From Acinetobacter sp. ANC 3903 (GTDB lineage Bacteria; Pseudomonadota; Gammaproteobacteria; Pseudomonadales; Moraxellaceae), in assembly GCF_002135315.1 (NCBI RefSeq), contig NZ_NEGA01000001.1, positions 186,001 to 250,000 of the forward strand: a stretch of DNA of 64,000 bases. Direction: 5' to 3'. The translations under genes were made by a program, and so were the position numbers. Shown one piece after another: positions 37,415 to 46,518 of the stretch. A model generated the notes under the pieces. The model ran no database searches, was not told the origin of the DNA, and was given only the letters and a program-made list of their open reading frames with translations. How positions within the stretch are numbered: the first letter of the stretch is position 1; each line of letters begins with the position of its first letter.

Positions 37415-38224
37415 ATGACTTTATCCAACAATAATCAAGACCAGCAAGACTGGACCATTATTCAGATTTCAGACACACATCTCATGAATCAGGAAGATTT
37501 AGAATTTGTGCATATGAATCCTGAGCACAGTTTTCATGCAATCATCAAGCAAATTCAGCAGCACTATCCGAATACCGATGCCATTATCCATACCGGTGAC
37601 TTGGCTCAAGTCCCGGTCGCAGAGACCTATAGCCGTTATTTATCTTTTATGCAGACGCTGGGAATCCCGTTTTATCAGATTCCGGGTAATCATGACGACC
37701 TGGATTTTTTCCCTTTTTACCAAAATAAGGATGAGGCGCAGGCCATTCATTTTGGTAAATGGAGCTTTGTGCTATTAAACAGTGCAGTACGAGACCGGAC
37801 CGATGGCTGGATTGAACAAGAGCAACTGCAACAACTGGATAGGCTTTTAGCAAAACTGCAACAGCAATTCGTGATCGTGGCATGTCATCATCATCCCTTT
37901 GAAATGCAATCAAAATGGATTGATCAGCACATACTGAAAAACACTGAAAACTTAACTGATATTCTGGCCAAGCACAGCAATGTCAAAGCGGTTATTTTTG
38001 GTCATGTGCATCAGGATTCGTGGCATGAATGGCAGCACATCCAGTTTTTTTCTACCCCATCCACCTGTGTTCAGTTCAAACCCTTAAGTGAAGATTTTGC
38101 CCTGGATAATGAAGCTCCAGGTTTTCGTGTCCTGCATCTGAAAGCCAATGGTGAGCTTGAAACCCAAATTTACCGGGTTCTAACAGCACGACAACAAATT
38201 AATAGTGAAATTTCAGGTTATTAA
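37415..38224 (+). CDS. cpdA: 3',5'-cyclic-AMP phosphodiesterase CpdA-like
   Basis: About 269 residues from the ATG at 37415, chosen because AAGGAG lies six bases upstream; an ATG at 37397 has its purine tract too close. The metallophosphoesterase motifs are in order: QISDTHLM, HTGDLAQ, PGNHDD, VACHHHPFEM and FGHVHQD, which ligate two metals. It hydrolyses cAMP and so tunes Vfr/CRP-type signalling, relevant to type IV pilus control in relatives. It is co-transcribed with nudF. Confidence 0.92.
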   Translation: MTLSNNNQDQQDWTIIQISDTHLMNQEDLEFVHMNPEHSFHAIIKQIQQHYPNTDAIIHTGDLAQVPVAETYSRYLSFMQTLGIPFYQIPGNHDDLDFFPFYQNKDEAQAIHFGKWSFVLLNSAVRDRTDGWIEQEQLQQLDRLLAKLQQQFVIVACHHHPFEMQSKWIDQHILKNTENLTDILAKHSNVKAVIFGHVHQDSWHEWQHIQFFSTPSTCVQFKPLSEDFALDNEAPGFRVLHLKANGELETQIYRVLTARQQINSEISGY

Positions 38225-38374
38225 CTTTTCATTTTGTTTTTTTTCTATTACTTTATGCCTTCTAAAGGAAGCATGGTCGATAGAATCCAAGCATCAAAGA
38301 CTATCTAAAAGCACAAAAAGTCTATATGATGACGACCCTCGAAGGAAAATCTCCTTAGGGTTGGATAAAAACAC

Positions 38375-38404
38375 TTGCATATCACCATATTTTTTGCGTA
38401 TAGA
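38375..38404 (+). promoter_or_regulatory. dksA: Putative dksA promoter
   Basis: TTGCAT (38375-38380), an 18-bp spacer and TATAGA (38399-38404) precede the dksA ATG by about 30 bases. Confidence 0.45.
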
Positions 38405-38433
38405 TAATACGTATATGATGAGGAATGCCCTAT

Positions 38434-38961
38434 ATGGCGAATGACAACCAAAATCAAGTCTTGGACGAACAAACTGATGTGGTAGATGAGAAATCTACCA
38501 AACGCGTGCGTAAAACGAAGCCAAAAGCGTCAGAAAGTGGTTCTACTGCTAGCTTATTTGGTATTGCACCTTATCAGCCTAAAAAAAATGAAGAATACAT
38601 GTCTGAAGGACAGCTTGAGCATTTCCGCCAGATTTTACTGGCCTGGAAAGCTGAACTGATGTCTGAAGTAGACCGCACCTTAAACACCATGCAAGACGAA
38701 AATACAGCTTTGCCTGATGTGAATGACCGTGCGACACAAGAAGAAGAGTTTGCTATTGAACTCCGTACTCGTGACCGTGAACGTAAGCTGATTCGCAAGA
38801 TTGAGCAATCCATCGAAGCGATTAAAAACGATGATTACGGTTTCTGTGAAACTTGTGGTATTGAAATTGGTCTGCGTCGTCTTGAAGCACGTCCAACTGC
38901 AACCCTTTGTATTGACTGCAAAACGCTAGCAGAAATCAAAGAGAAGCAAAATAACGGTTAA
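38434..38961 (+). CDS. dksA: RNA polymerase-binding transcription factor DksA
   Basis: About 175 residues from the ATG at 38434, chosen over an ATG three codons earlier whose GAGG is too close. It has an N-terminal charged extension (about 30 residues, Lys/Arg-rich) beyond E. coli DksA. The coiled-coil tip motif DVNDRA with QEEEFAIELRTRDRERKL, and the C-terminal zinc finger C-x2-C-x17-C-x2-C (CETC...CIDC), are intact. DksA works with ppGpp on rRNA and amino-acid promoters through the polymerase secondary channel. gluQ follows, as in E. coli (dksA-gluQ). Confidence 0.97.
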   Translation: MANDNQNQVLDEQTDVVDEKSTKRVRKTKPKASESGSTASLFGIAPYQPKKNEEYMSEGQLEHFRQILLAWKAELMSEVDRTLNTMQDENTALPDVNDRATQEEEFAIELRTRDRERKLIRKIEQSIEAIKNDDYGFCETCGIEIGLRRLEARPTATLCIDCKTLAEIKEKQNNG

Positions 38962-38988
38962 TTATGTTATCCAATAATCCTCCCCTAA

Positions 38989-39011
38989 CCCCTCCTTTAA
39001 TAAAGGAGGGG
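38989..39011 (+). repeat. Perfect 23-bp palindrome (repeat-like) covering the gluQ ribosome-binding site
   Basis: CCCCTCCTTTA-A-TAAAGGAGGGG is an 11-1-11 inverted repeat in a short dksA-gluQ gap, embedded in TCCTCCCCTAA and GGGATAACAGG. Its translation (PPLTPPLIKEGD) is the peptide commonly seen when such intergenic repeats are read as protein, so it looks like a dispersed repeat. The right arm carries AGGAGG, the only good ribosome-binding site for gluQ. Confidence 0.7.
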
Positions 39012-39020
39012 GATAACAGG

Positions 39021-39884
39021 ATGGCTTATGTGGGCCGGTTTGCGCCATCGCCAACCGGCCCTTTGCATTTTGGCTCACTCATTACCGCTGTGGCCAGTTA
39101 TTGCGATGCACGTGCCCATCAGGGTCAATGGCTGGTCCGGATTGAAGATACCGACATTCCCCGCATTTACCCCGGTAGCGAAGCACATATCCTGCACTCA
39201 ATCGATGCTTTTCAGTTCGCACCTGATGCCGAGATCATTTTCCAAAAAGACCGCCTCGATATTTATGAATCTGTGATTGAGCAGCTGCATCAGCAAGGCT
39301 GGGTCTATGCTTGCCAGTGCACCCGTAAAATGCTCGGTTCCAATCATATCTATGCCGGGACCTGCCGAGATTTAAATCTGCTTTTTGAGCATCAAGCCAT
39401 CCGTCTGAAAGTATCGGATCAGGCCATTTGCTTTACTGACCGTTTACAAGGATCTCACTGTTGCAACCTGCAACAAGACCTCGGTGACTTTGTGCTGAAG
39501 CGTCGTGATGGCATTATCAATTACCAGTTAGCAGTCGTCGTGGATGATTATCTACAAGGCATGACCCATGTGGTTCGCGGTGCCGACCTGCTGGACAATA
39601 CTGAACGGCAAATCTGGCTCGGTTCGCTACTGGGTTATCGCAAACTTGAATATATGCATCTGCCTTTGGCGATGAATGATCAGGGTCAAAAACTCTCTAA
39701 ACAGAATCTGGCGCAAGCGCTTGATCTCAAGCGTGCTCCTGAATTACTACAGCAGACCATTCGCGCTTTGCATCAGCCAGAAGTTGATTTAGACACGCCA
39801 GAAAATATGCTGAAACAGGCTATTTCCCAATGGAATATTGACTTAATTCCACATACAACCGAGCTACAAGGCAGCTATTTATAA
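39021..39884 (+). CDS. gluQ: Glutamyl-Q tRNA(Asp) synthetase
   Basis: About 287 residues from the ATG at 39021. The truncated GluRS-like enzyme attaches glutamate to queuosine-34 of tRNA-Asp. It has the HIGH-like PSPTGPLHFGSL, the zinc ligands C-x-C, Tyr and Cys (ACQCTRKML...YAGTC), GADLLDNTERQIWL and the KMSKS-like QKLSKQN, and lacks the anticodon-binding domain. An ATG at 38964 would add 19 residues translated from the repeat and is rejected. The adjacency to dksA is conserved with E. coli. Confidence 0.93.
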   Translation: MAYVGRFAPSPTGPLHFGSLITAVASYCDARAHQGQWLVRIEDTDIPRIYPGSEAHILHSIDAFQFAPDAEIIFQKDRLDIYESVIEQLHQQGWVYACQCTRKMLGSNHIYAGTCRDLNLLFEHQAIRLKVSDQAICFTDRLQGSHCCNLQQDLGDFVLKRRDGIINYQLAVVVDDYLQGMTHVVRGADLLDNTERQIWLGSLLGYRKLEYMHLPLAMNDQGQKLSKQNLAQALDLKRAPELLQQTIRALHQPEVDLDTPENMLKQAISQWNIDLIPHTTELQGSYL

Positions 39885-39938
39885 AATCCAGATTAGGATT
39901 AAGCTAAGAAAATCTACATCAGAAATGGCAGATTGAAG

Positions 39939-40163
39939 ATGTTTTTTATATTTGGTATTGGTCCTAAAACCAAGGTAGTGGAGAAAAGTCAGTTTCTTTG
40001 TCCAGTCTGCAGAACACGCAGCGCTTATGAATTGAAACAGCAACGCAATTATTTTTCTTTATTTTTTATTCCACTGATTCCCCTTTCAAAAGCCAAAGGA
40101 GAATTTGTGAAATGTCTGCATTGTGGAACTGAAATGCCAAGCACAGTACTGAACCATGCTTAG
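39939..40163 (+). CDS. Small zinc-ribbon protein
   Basis: About 74 residues. Two CxxC knuckles (CPVC about residue 20 and CLHC about residue 58) flank a hydrophobic stretch NYFSLFFIPLIPLSKAKGEF, the layout of the zinc-ribbon-15 family often annotated in Acinetobacter. Function unknown; the hydrophobic segment could associate with membrane. The ATG at 39939 is preferred to a TTG two codons upstream; no strong ribosome-binding site. It is convergent with ftsW, 23 bp apart. Confidence 0.75.
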   Translation: MFFIFGIGPKTKVVEKSQFLCPVCRTRSAYELKQQRNYFSLFFIPLIPLSKAKGEFVKCLHCGTEMPSTVLNHA

Positions 40164-40175
40164 CCGAATTGATTG

Positions 40176-40197
40176 CCAGCTTTGGGCTAGAAGCTGG
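40176..40197. terminator. Hairpin between the zinc-ribbon gene and ftsW
   Basis: CCAGCTT/AAGCTGG (7-bp stem, 8-base loop) overlaps the ftsW stop codon. On the plus strand it is followed by ATTCTTCTTT, a weak U-rich tail. Possible terminator for the zinc-ribbon gene. Confidence 0.4.
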
Positions 40198-41383
40198 ATT
40201 CTTCTTTGCTTGGATTGGCCTTTTGTGTGGTGGCATCAATCTTCAAAATCAGGCTGATCATCACTGCACACATAATTAAAGATGAACCCCCATAACTAAT
40301 AAACGGCAAAGTCAAACCTTTGGTCGGTAACATGCCCATATTCATCCCGGCATTCACCAGGATTTGCAGCAAGAAAATAATACTGATGCCATAGGCCAGA
40401 TAACCTGCACGCAAGTATTGGTGCTGCAAGGCACGGTGTCCGATTTTGATACAGCACACCACCATCATAAAGGACAGGATCAATACCGTACTGATCCCGA
40501 AGAAGCCGAATTCTTCACCTAAAATAGCCAACATAAAGTCGGTATGCGCTTCAGGCAGATAAGACATTTTCTGAATACTATGACCCAGTCCTACCCCCAT
40601 CCATTCACCCCGACCAAAGGCCATCAGTGCATTAGACAACTGATAACCGGTTCCCAAAGGGTCTGCCCAGGGATTGGTAAAGGACAGCGCGCGCTGCAGG
40701 CGGTAAGGCTCAAAGATAATCGCAGCGGCCAAAGCAAATACAATCGCGATCAGGAAGAAAATAAACTGAATCGGCGGTGCGCCAGCCAGAAAGAAAATGC
40801 CTAAAATCATCAGGACAATAACCGCAGTCGCGCCCAGATCGGGTTCCAGCAGGATTAAGCCTACAGTGATGATCATCACGCCGACTAAACGGTACAGGCC
40901 GGAAGCGCTGTTTCTCACCTCTTTCGCCCTTCGCACCACATAATCGGCGGTGAAGATGGCCATCATCACCTTGGCGACTTCGGAAGCCTGCAAGGTAAAT
41001 CCGGCAATACGAATCCATCGGGTGGAACCATTGACCTCGGAACCGGCGACCAATACCACTGCCAGCAACAGAATGGTCATGATCCACAGTGGAAAGGTAT
41101 TATTAAACCAGACATTCAGCGACACTTTATAAGCCAAAAATGCGGCAACAGCGGCCACAAAAATGGAAATGCCGTGTCGGATCACATAGTGAAATGCATT
41201 TTCATGTAATCGGTCTGCATAGGGCATCGATGCCGATGCCACCATGATTGAACCAATACACAGCAAGGTGATTACACAAAAAATCAGTACATTACGCGGC
41301 GTAACTTCAGCGGGGATTTTCGGCCCCCACTCATTGTAAACCTGATTAATTTTATTTATGGTCGTCTGAGCTAACCCAGCCAT
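40187..41383 (-). CDS. ftsW: Peptidoglycan polymerase FtsW (SEDS)
   Basis: The 398-residue SEDS protein has about ten membrane segments. Signatures include the TM1 region VLIFCVITLLCIGSIMV, GSTRWIRIAGFTLQASEVAKV, EPDLGATAVIVLMI with the catalytic-type Asp, AHTDFMLAILGEEFGF and the C-terminal LPTKGLTLPFISYGGSSLI. FtsW polymerises glycan strands at the septum with PBP3. It follows murD by 21 bp on the same strand, a fragment of the dcw order, although murG, murC and mraY are not adjacent. AAGGA ribosome-binding site. Confidence 0.95.
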   Translation of the reverse strand: MAGLAQTTINKINQVYNEWGPKIPAEVTPRNVLIFCVITLLCIGSIMVASASMPYADRLHENAFHYVIRHGISIFVAAVAAFLAYKVSLNVWFNNTFPLWIMTILLLAVVLVAGSEVNGSTRWIRIAGFTLQASEVAKVMMAIFTADYVVRRAKEVRNSASGLYRLVGVMIITVGLILLEPDLGATAVIVLMILGIFFLAGAPPIQFIFFLIAIVFALAAAIIFEPYRLQRALSFTNPWADPLGTGYQLSNALMAFGRGEWMGVGLGHSIQKMSYLPEAHTDFMLAILGEEFGFFGISTVLILSFMMVVCCIKIGHRALQHQYLRAGYLAYGISIIFLLQILVNAGMNMGMLPTKGLTLPFISYGGSSLIMCAVMISLILKIDATTQKANPSKEESSF

Positions 41384-41404
41384 ACAACTTTCCTTATCGT
41401 TCTT

Positions 41405-42793
<1,389 letters not shown>

Positions 42794-42864
42794 TTAGCAC
42801 TTTGCTGTTTTGAATGCTTTTTCTGTTTTGACTTTATCTCGGCTTTTTTGTGTCAGTGCGTAAA

Positions 42865-42888
42865 AAAACCGTCATAAATGACGGTTTT
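42865..42888 (-). terminator. Terminator of the feoAB operon
   Basis: A perfect 10-bp stem (AAAACCGTCA/TGACGGTTTT) with a 4-base loop and a seven-T tract on the minus strand, 24 bp past the Cys-rich Feo gene. Confidence 0.9.
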
Positions 42889-42912
42889 CAATTTTTTTCC
42901 CGGCAGTAGATT

Positions 42913-43164
42913 TTATTTCCACTTTACTGCCTGGACTTCAGGTTTTTTCTTGGCAGGACTGTCTGAGGCCGAACAGCCACAACTGCCACCACAGCCAGAG
43001 ACCATTTCAGGTTTTAACCATTTTGCCAGAACAGTCCAGCCCTGCTGTTGGCAGCCGTTCGAAAGTGAGCTGAAGACTGAATACGCGGCTTTCGGAAAAA
43101 CTTTCTTAAACACCACCACAGCACTCCAAATGACCAAAGCAGCCACAATGAGAATTTCAATCAT
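42913..43164 (-). CDS. FeoB-associated Cys-rich membrane protein (DUF6587-like)
   Basis: 83 residues: one N-terminal membrane helix (about 3-20), a basic segment, then a Cys cluster GCGGSCGCSASDS near residues 58-69 and a Lys/Pro tail. The layout matches small Cys-rich proteins placed after feoB in many bacteria. The cluster could bind iron or an iron-sulfur centre, in the position where E. coli has feoC; this is inference. An AAGGAG ribosome-binding site and a 51-bp gap to feoB, with the operon terminator after it, place it in feoAB. Confidence 0.8.
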   Translation of the reverse strand: MIEILIVAALVIWSAVVVFKKVFPKAAYSVFSSLSNGCQQQGWTVLAKWLKPEMVSGCGGSCGCSASDSPAKKKPEVQAVKWK

Positions 43165-43215
43165 TTCAGTCTCCTTTCACTTGTTTGGCTTTGGACAAAA
43201 TTATCCAAAGTAAAA

Positions 43216-45075
43216 TTATCCAAAGTAATGTGACGCAATTTGATAAGTCAGGAATGACATGAGATACGCCAGTCCAAACAGGTAAATGGTCATTAAGGTT
43301 ACGGTTTTGAATGAACCTGTTTCACGCTTTACCGTTGCCAGCGTGGCCAGGCAATGCGGCGCATAAATGAACCACACCAGCAAAGATAAACCGGTTGCCA
43401 ATGACCATGCCAAATCACCGCTGCTGATTAAAGTCGATAAGCCTTGTGCGACCGCATCATCATCAGCTGCAGACAAGGCATATACGGTACCGAGTGCTGC
43501 CACCACCACCTCACGAGCCGCCATGGCTGGAATCAAGGCAATACAAATCTGCCAGTTAAAGCCCAATGGCGCAAAAATCGGCTGCATCACATGACCCAGC
43601 ATACCGGCAAATGAATAGTCAATTGCTGGCCCAACTGCACCTTCTGGCGCCTGCGGGAAAGTACACAGGAACCACAGCAAGACAGATAGCGCAAAGATGA
43701 TGCCACCCACACGCTTCAAGAAGATCTTGGCGCGGTCGAGTAAGCCAATCCAAACACTTTTCACATCCGGAAAACGATAACTTGGCAATTCCATCAACAA
43801 GGCATGCTGGGATTTATCTTTCTGGAAAAATTTCAGCACGGTCGCGACAATCAGGGCACTGACAATACCCGCCATATACAGCGCGAACAATACCAAACCT
43901 TGCAGGTTAAACACGCCCCACACCATTTTTGCTGGAATAAAGGCAGAAATCAGCAAAGCATAAACCGGCAAACGCGCAGAACAGGTCATCAATGGCGCAA
44001 CTAAAATAGTGGTCAAACGGTCACGCGGATCGCTGATGCTACGGGTTGCCATAATGCCCGGCACAGCACAGGCAAAACTGGATAGCAATGGAATAAAGGC
44101 CCGGCCACTTAAACCAGCCTTAAACATCAATTTATCCAGCAAGAACGCTGCACGTGGCAAATAGCCGGATTCTTCCAATACCAAAATGAAGAAGAACAGG
44201 ATCAGAATCTGTGGCAAAAACACCACTACACCACCCGCACCGGCAATAATGCCGTCCACCACCAAACTATTCAGCAATGGATGTGCAATATGCTCACCCA
44301 CAGTTTCTCCCAGCCATCCGAAAGCCGCTTCAATCCCATCCATAAATGGCGCAGCCCCGGCAAATACCGCCTGGAAGATAATAAACATCATCACAGCCAG
44401 GCTGATTAAGCCAAACACCGGATGCAAGAAAATTTTATCCAGAAAATCAGAACGCTTATCTTCATGGTCAACGAAAACCACCACATCTTTTAGAATCTGG
44501 GCAATTTTTTCATGATTTGAACCGGAAATCTTGACATCGCTCAGTTCAGTGTTAGGCGTTCTAAATGTTTCAACATCCAGCGCGCCCATCAGGTTTTCAA
44601 TTCCTGCATTACGCACCGCCACAGTTTCCACCACAGGAATACCTAAACGCTGCGATAATTTTTGCGTGTTGATCTGCATGCCACGACGGCGTGCTTCATC
44701 CATCATATTCAGCACAAGCAAAATAGGACGCCCCAGCTCGATCATTTCCAGAACCAGACCGAGATGCAGTTTTAAGTTGGTGGCATCCACCACACACAGG
44801 AAAGCATCCTGATCACCTTCTTCAGCAATTTTGCCGTGCACCACATCACGGGTAATGGCTTCATCCGGGCTGGTCGCATTCAGACTATAAGTCCCGGGCA
44901 AATCCAGCACACGAACCGCACGTGCTGAAGGCAAGCTGAACTGCCCAACCTTTCGTTCAACCGTGACCCCCGCATAATTACCCACTTTTTGCCGTGTTCC
45001 GGTCAAATGGTTGAATAATGATGTTTTACCACAGTTCGGGTTACCTACAAGGGCAATACGTAGCGCATCACTCAT
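43216..45075 (-). CDS. feoB: Ferrous iron transporter FeoB
   Basis: The 619-residue protein is shorter than E. coli FeoB (773). The N-terminal G-domain carries GNPNCGKTSLFNHLTG (residues 11-26), DLPGTYSLN, and NMMDEARRRG. The membrane part has two Gate-like blocks: PGIMATRSISDPRDRLTTILVAPLMTCSARLPVY, with the conserved Cys, and a C-terminal gate block. It imports Fe(II) across the inner membrane. Its ATG overlaps the feoA stop codon (ATGA). Confidence 0.96.
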   Translation of the reverse strand: MSDALRIALVGNPNCGKTSLFNHLTGTRQKVGNYAGVTVERKVGQFSLPSARAVRVLDLPGTYSLNATSPDEAITRDVVHGKIAEEGDQDAFLCVVDATNLKLHLGLVLEMIELGRPILLVLNMMDEARRRGMQINTQKLSQRLGIPVVETVAVRNAGIENLMGALDVETFRTPNTELSDVKISGSNHEKIAQILKDVVVFVDHEDKRSDFLDKIFLHPVFGLISLAVMMFIIFQAVFAGAAPFMDGIEAAFGWLGETVGEHIAHPLLNSLVVDGIIAGAGGVVVFLPQILILFFFILVLEESGYLPRAAFLLDKLMFKAGLSGRAFIPLLSSFACAVPGIMATRSISDPRDRLTTILVAPLMTCSARLPVYALLISAFIPAKMVWGVFNLQGLVLFALYMAGIVSALIVATVLKFFQKDKSQHALLMELPSYRFPDVKSVWIGLLDRAKIFLKRVGGIIFALSVLLWFLCTFPQAPEGAVGPAIDYSFAGMLGHVMQPIFAPLGFNWQICIALIPAMAAREVVVAALGTVYALSAADDDAVAQGLSTLISSGDLAWSLATGLSLLVWFIYAPHCLATLATVKRETGSFKTVTLMTIYLFGLAYLMSFLTYQIASHYFG

Positions 45076-45332
45076 GCAGTGATCCCCTCTTCAATTTCAA
45101 TTTTTTCAGCTTCAACTTTACGCAGTGCGAAACGGGTAAACCCCACCTGAATCAGGATGGGATCGCCACCAAAAATACCTTTGGTAATGACCTGAACTTT
45201 TGTCCCCGGTACAAAACCTAAAGTTTCTAAACGACTCGCCACCAGATCAGTCTGAGCTGTATCACCATCCAAAGTACGATTCACTTTGCTAATGATGGCC
45301 GTTTGTTTCACTTTCAAATCAGATAATCGCAC
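45072..45332 (-). CDS. feoA: Ferrous iron transport protein FeoA
   Basis: About 86 residues from a GTG at 45332 with AGGA nine bases upstream; the frame is open far upstream but that part overlaps the Fur box and promoter. The SH3-like domain reads RLSDLKVKQTAIISKVN, RLETLGFVPGTKVQVITKG, FGGDPILIQVGFTRFALRKVEAEKI. FeoA is a small cytoplasmic partner of FeoB. It is the first gene of feoA-feoB-Cys-rich protein, with ATGA overlap to feoB. Confidence 0.9.
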   Translation of the reverse strand: MRLSDLKVKQTAIISKVNRTLDGDTAQTDLVASRLETLGFVPGTKVQVITKGIFGGDPILIQVGFTRFALRKVEAEKIEIEEGITA

Positions 45333-45359
45333 CGCATCTAATCCTAAAATATTTCGTAC

Positions 45360-45389
45360 AGTATACAAACAAATGAGAATAATTACCAA
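45360..45389 (-). promoter_or_regulatory. feoA: feoA promoter overlapped by a Fur box
   Basis: On the minus strand TTGGTA (-35), an 18-bp spacer and TATACT (-10, 5/6) lie 28-57 bases before the GTG start. The Fur box at 45374-45388 covers the -35 end and spacer, the usual geometry for iron repression. Confidence 0.65.
45374..45388. promoter_or_regulatory. Fur box upstream of feoA
   Basis: TGAGAAT-A-ATTACCA matches the 7-1-7 Fur consensus TGATAAT-N-ATTATCA at 12 of 14 positions. It predicts Fe(II)-Fur repression of feoAB, the standard control of this operon. Confidence 0.8.
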
Positions 45390-45504
45390 GTAAGGTTTGA
45401 TTCCAATTCTCATCTTGTGTGCGGCGTTCGACATTGCAAAAAAATTGGTCTACATTGATCAAGACCAAGAAAAACTTGGGGTTTTCATTTAACGTAGAAG
45501 TGAC

Positions 45505-46422
45505 ATGCTCAATAAAAAGCCTCGTATTCCCGCAGCTGTAAACATTCCTGAACATTTAAGTTTTTTGCAGGGCTTTCGAGATTATTTAATTGCCCAAACC
45601 GTCAGCCCGCATACCCGTAATGCCTATCTGTCTGATTTAATTCAATGTAGTGAGTGCAGTACTGTTGCCATGCAAGACTGGAGCAGTGATGACATTTCCG
45701 ATGTTTTACTCAACCTGACCCAACAGGGAAAAAGTCCGCGCTCGATTGCGCGCTCACTTTCTGCCCTGCGTTCCTTTTATAAATTTCTGCGTGAGCAAAA
45801 ATTACGTAGCGACAATCCGGTTGCAACCCATAAAACCCCTAAAATTGGGCGGGCCTTACCGAAGGATTTATCCGAAGCCGATGTTGAAGCCTTAATTAAT
45901 GCACCAGATATCAATACCGCTCTGGGCTTACGTGACCGGGCAATGTTTGAAGTCCTCTACGCCTGCGGACTACGGGTATCTGAATTGCTCAATTTAAGGC
46001 TGGAACTGATTAATCTAAAACAAGGCTATTTGCGTATTGTCGGCAAAGGCAATAAGGAACGTCTGGTTCCTTTGGGGCAGGTCGCTTGTGAATGGATTGA
46101 AAAGTATCTACAGCAAGCACGTGCCAGCCTGTATAAATCTGCCACTGACTATGTGTTTTTAACCCAGCATGGTGGCATCATGAGTCGGCAAAATTTCTGG
46201 TATGCCATTAAGCGCTATGCTTTGCAAGCCGGCATTCAGACCGAACTTTCACCGCATACCCTGCGGCATGCCTTCGCCACCCATCTGCTCAATCATGGTG
46301 CCGACTTGCGTGTGGTACAGATGCTGCTCGGACATAGTGATTTATCCACCACGCAAATTTATACCCACGTGGCTCAGGTTCGCATGCAACAGTTACATGC
46401 CACTTATCACCCGCGCGCTTAA
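45505..46422 (+). CDS. xerD: Tyrosine recombinase XerD
   Basis: 305 residues. The N-terminal SAM-like domain (FRDYLIAQTVSPHTRNAYLSDL) is followed by the catalytic domain with the RKHRHY set: Arg in ACGLRVSELLNL, Lys in GKGNKERLVPLG, His-x-x-Arg in LSPHTLRHAFATHLLNHGADLRVVQ, His in LLGHSDLSTTQIYTH with the Tyr nucleophile. The text HAFATHLLNHGADLR and the linkage to dsbC and hom favour XerD over XerC. It resolves chromosome dimers at dif with XerC and FtsK. Confidence 0.95.
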   Translation: MLNKKPRIPAAVNIPEHLSFLQGFRDYLIAQTVSPHTRNAYLSDLIQCSECSTVAMQDWSSDDISDVLLNLTQQGKSPRSIARSLSALRSFYKFLREQKLRSDNPVATHKTPKIGRALPKDLSEADVEALINAPDINTALGLRDRAMFEVLYACGLRVSELLNLRLELINLKQGYLRIVGKGNKERLVPLGQVACEWIEKYLQQARASLYKSATDYVFLTQHGGIMSRQNFWYAIKRYALQAGIQTELSPHTLRHAFATHLLNHGADLRVVQMLLGHSDLSTTQIYTHVAQVRMQQLHATYHPRA

Positions 46423-46518
46423 CGGCAGTAAATATCAGACTAAGAAGTTTTATTTCAGACATTTTTTTTTGTTATGCTTATTCACCTGTTTTTTTATACC
46501 TACAAGAAAGGGTTGTTT

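Noticed and set aside
38964..39020. Upstream ATG giving gluQ a 19-residue extension
   Set aside because: The extension is the translation of the palindromic repeat (PPLTPPLIKEGD) and is not part of the GluQ fold, which begins at AYVGRFAPSPTG.
45333..45434. A 120-residue FeoA with an N-terminal hydrophobic extension
   Set aside because: The extra codons overlap the Fur box and the -10/-35 elements; FeoA proteins are normally 75-90 residues.
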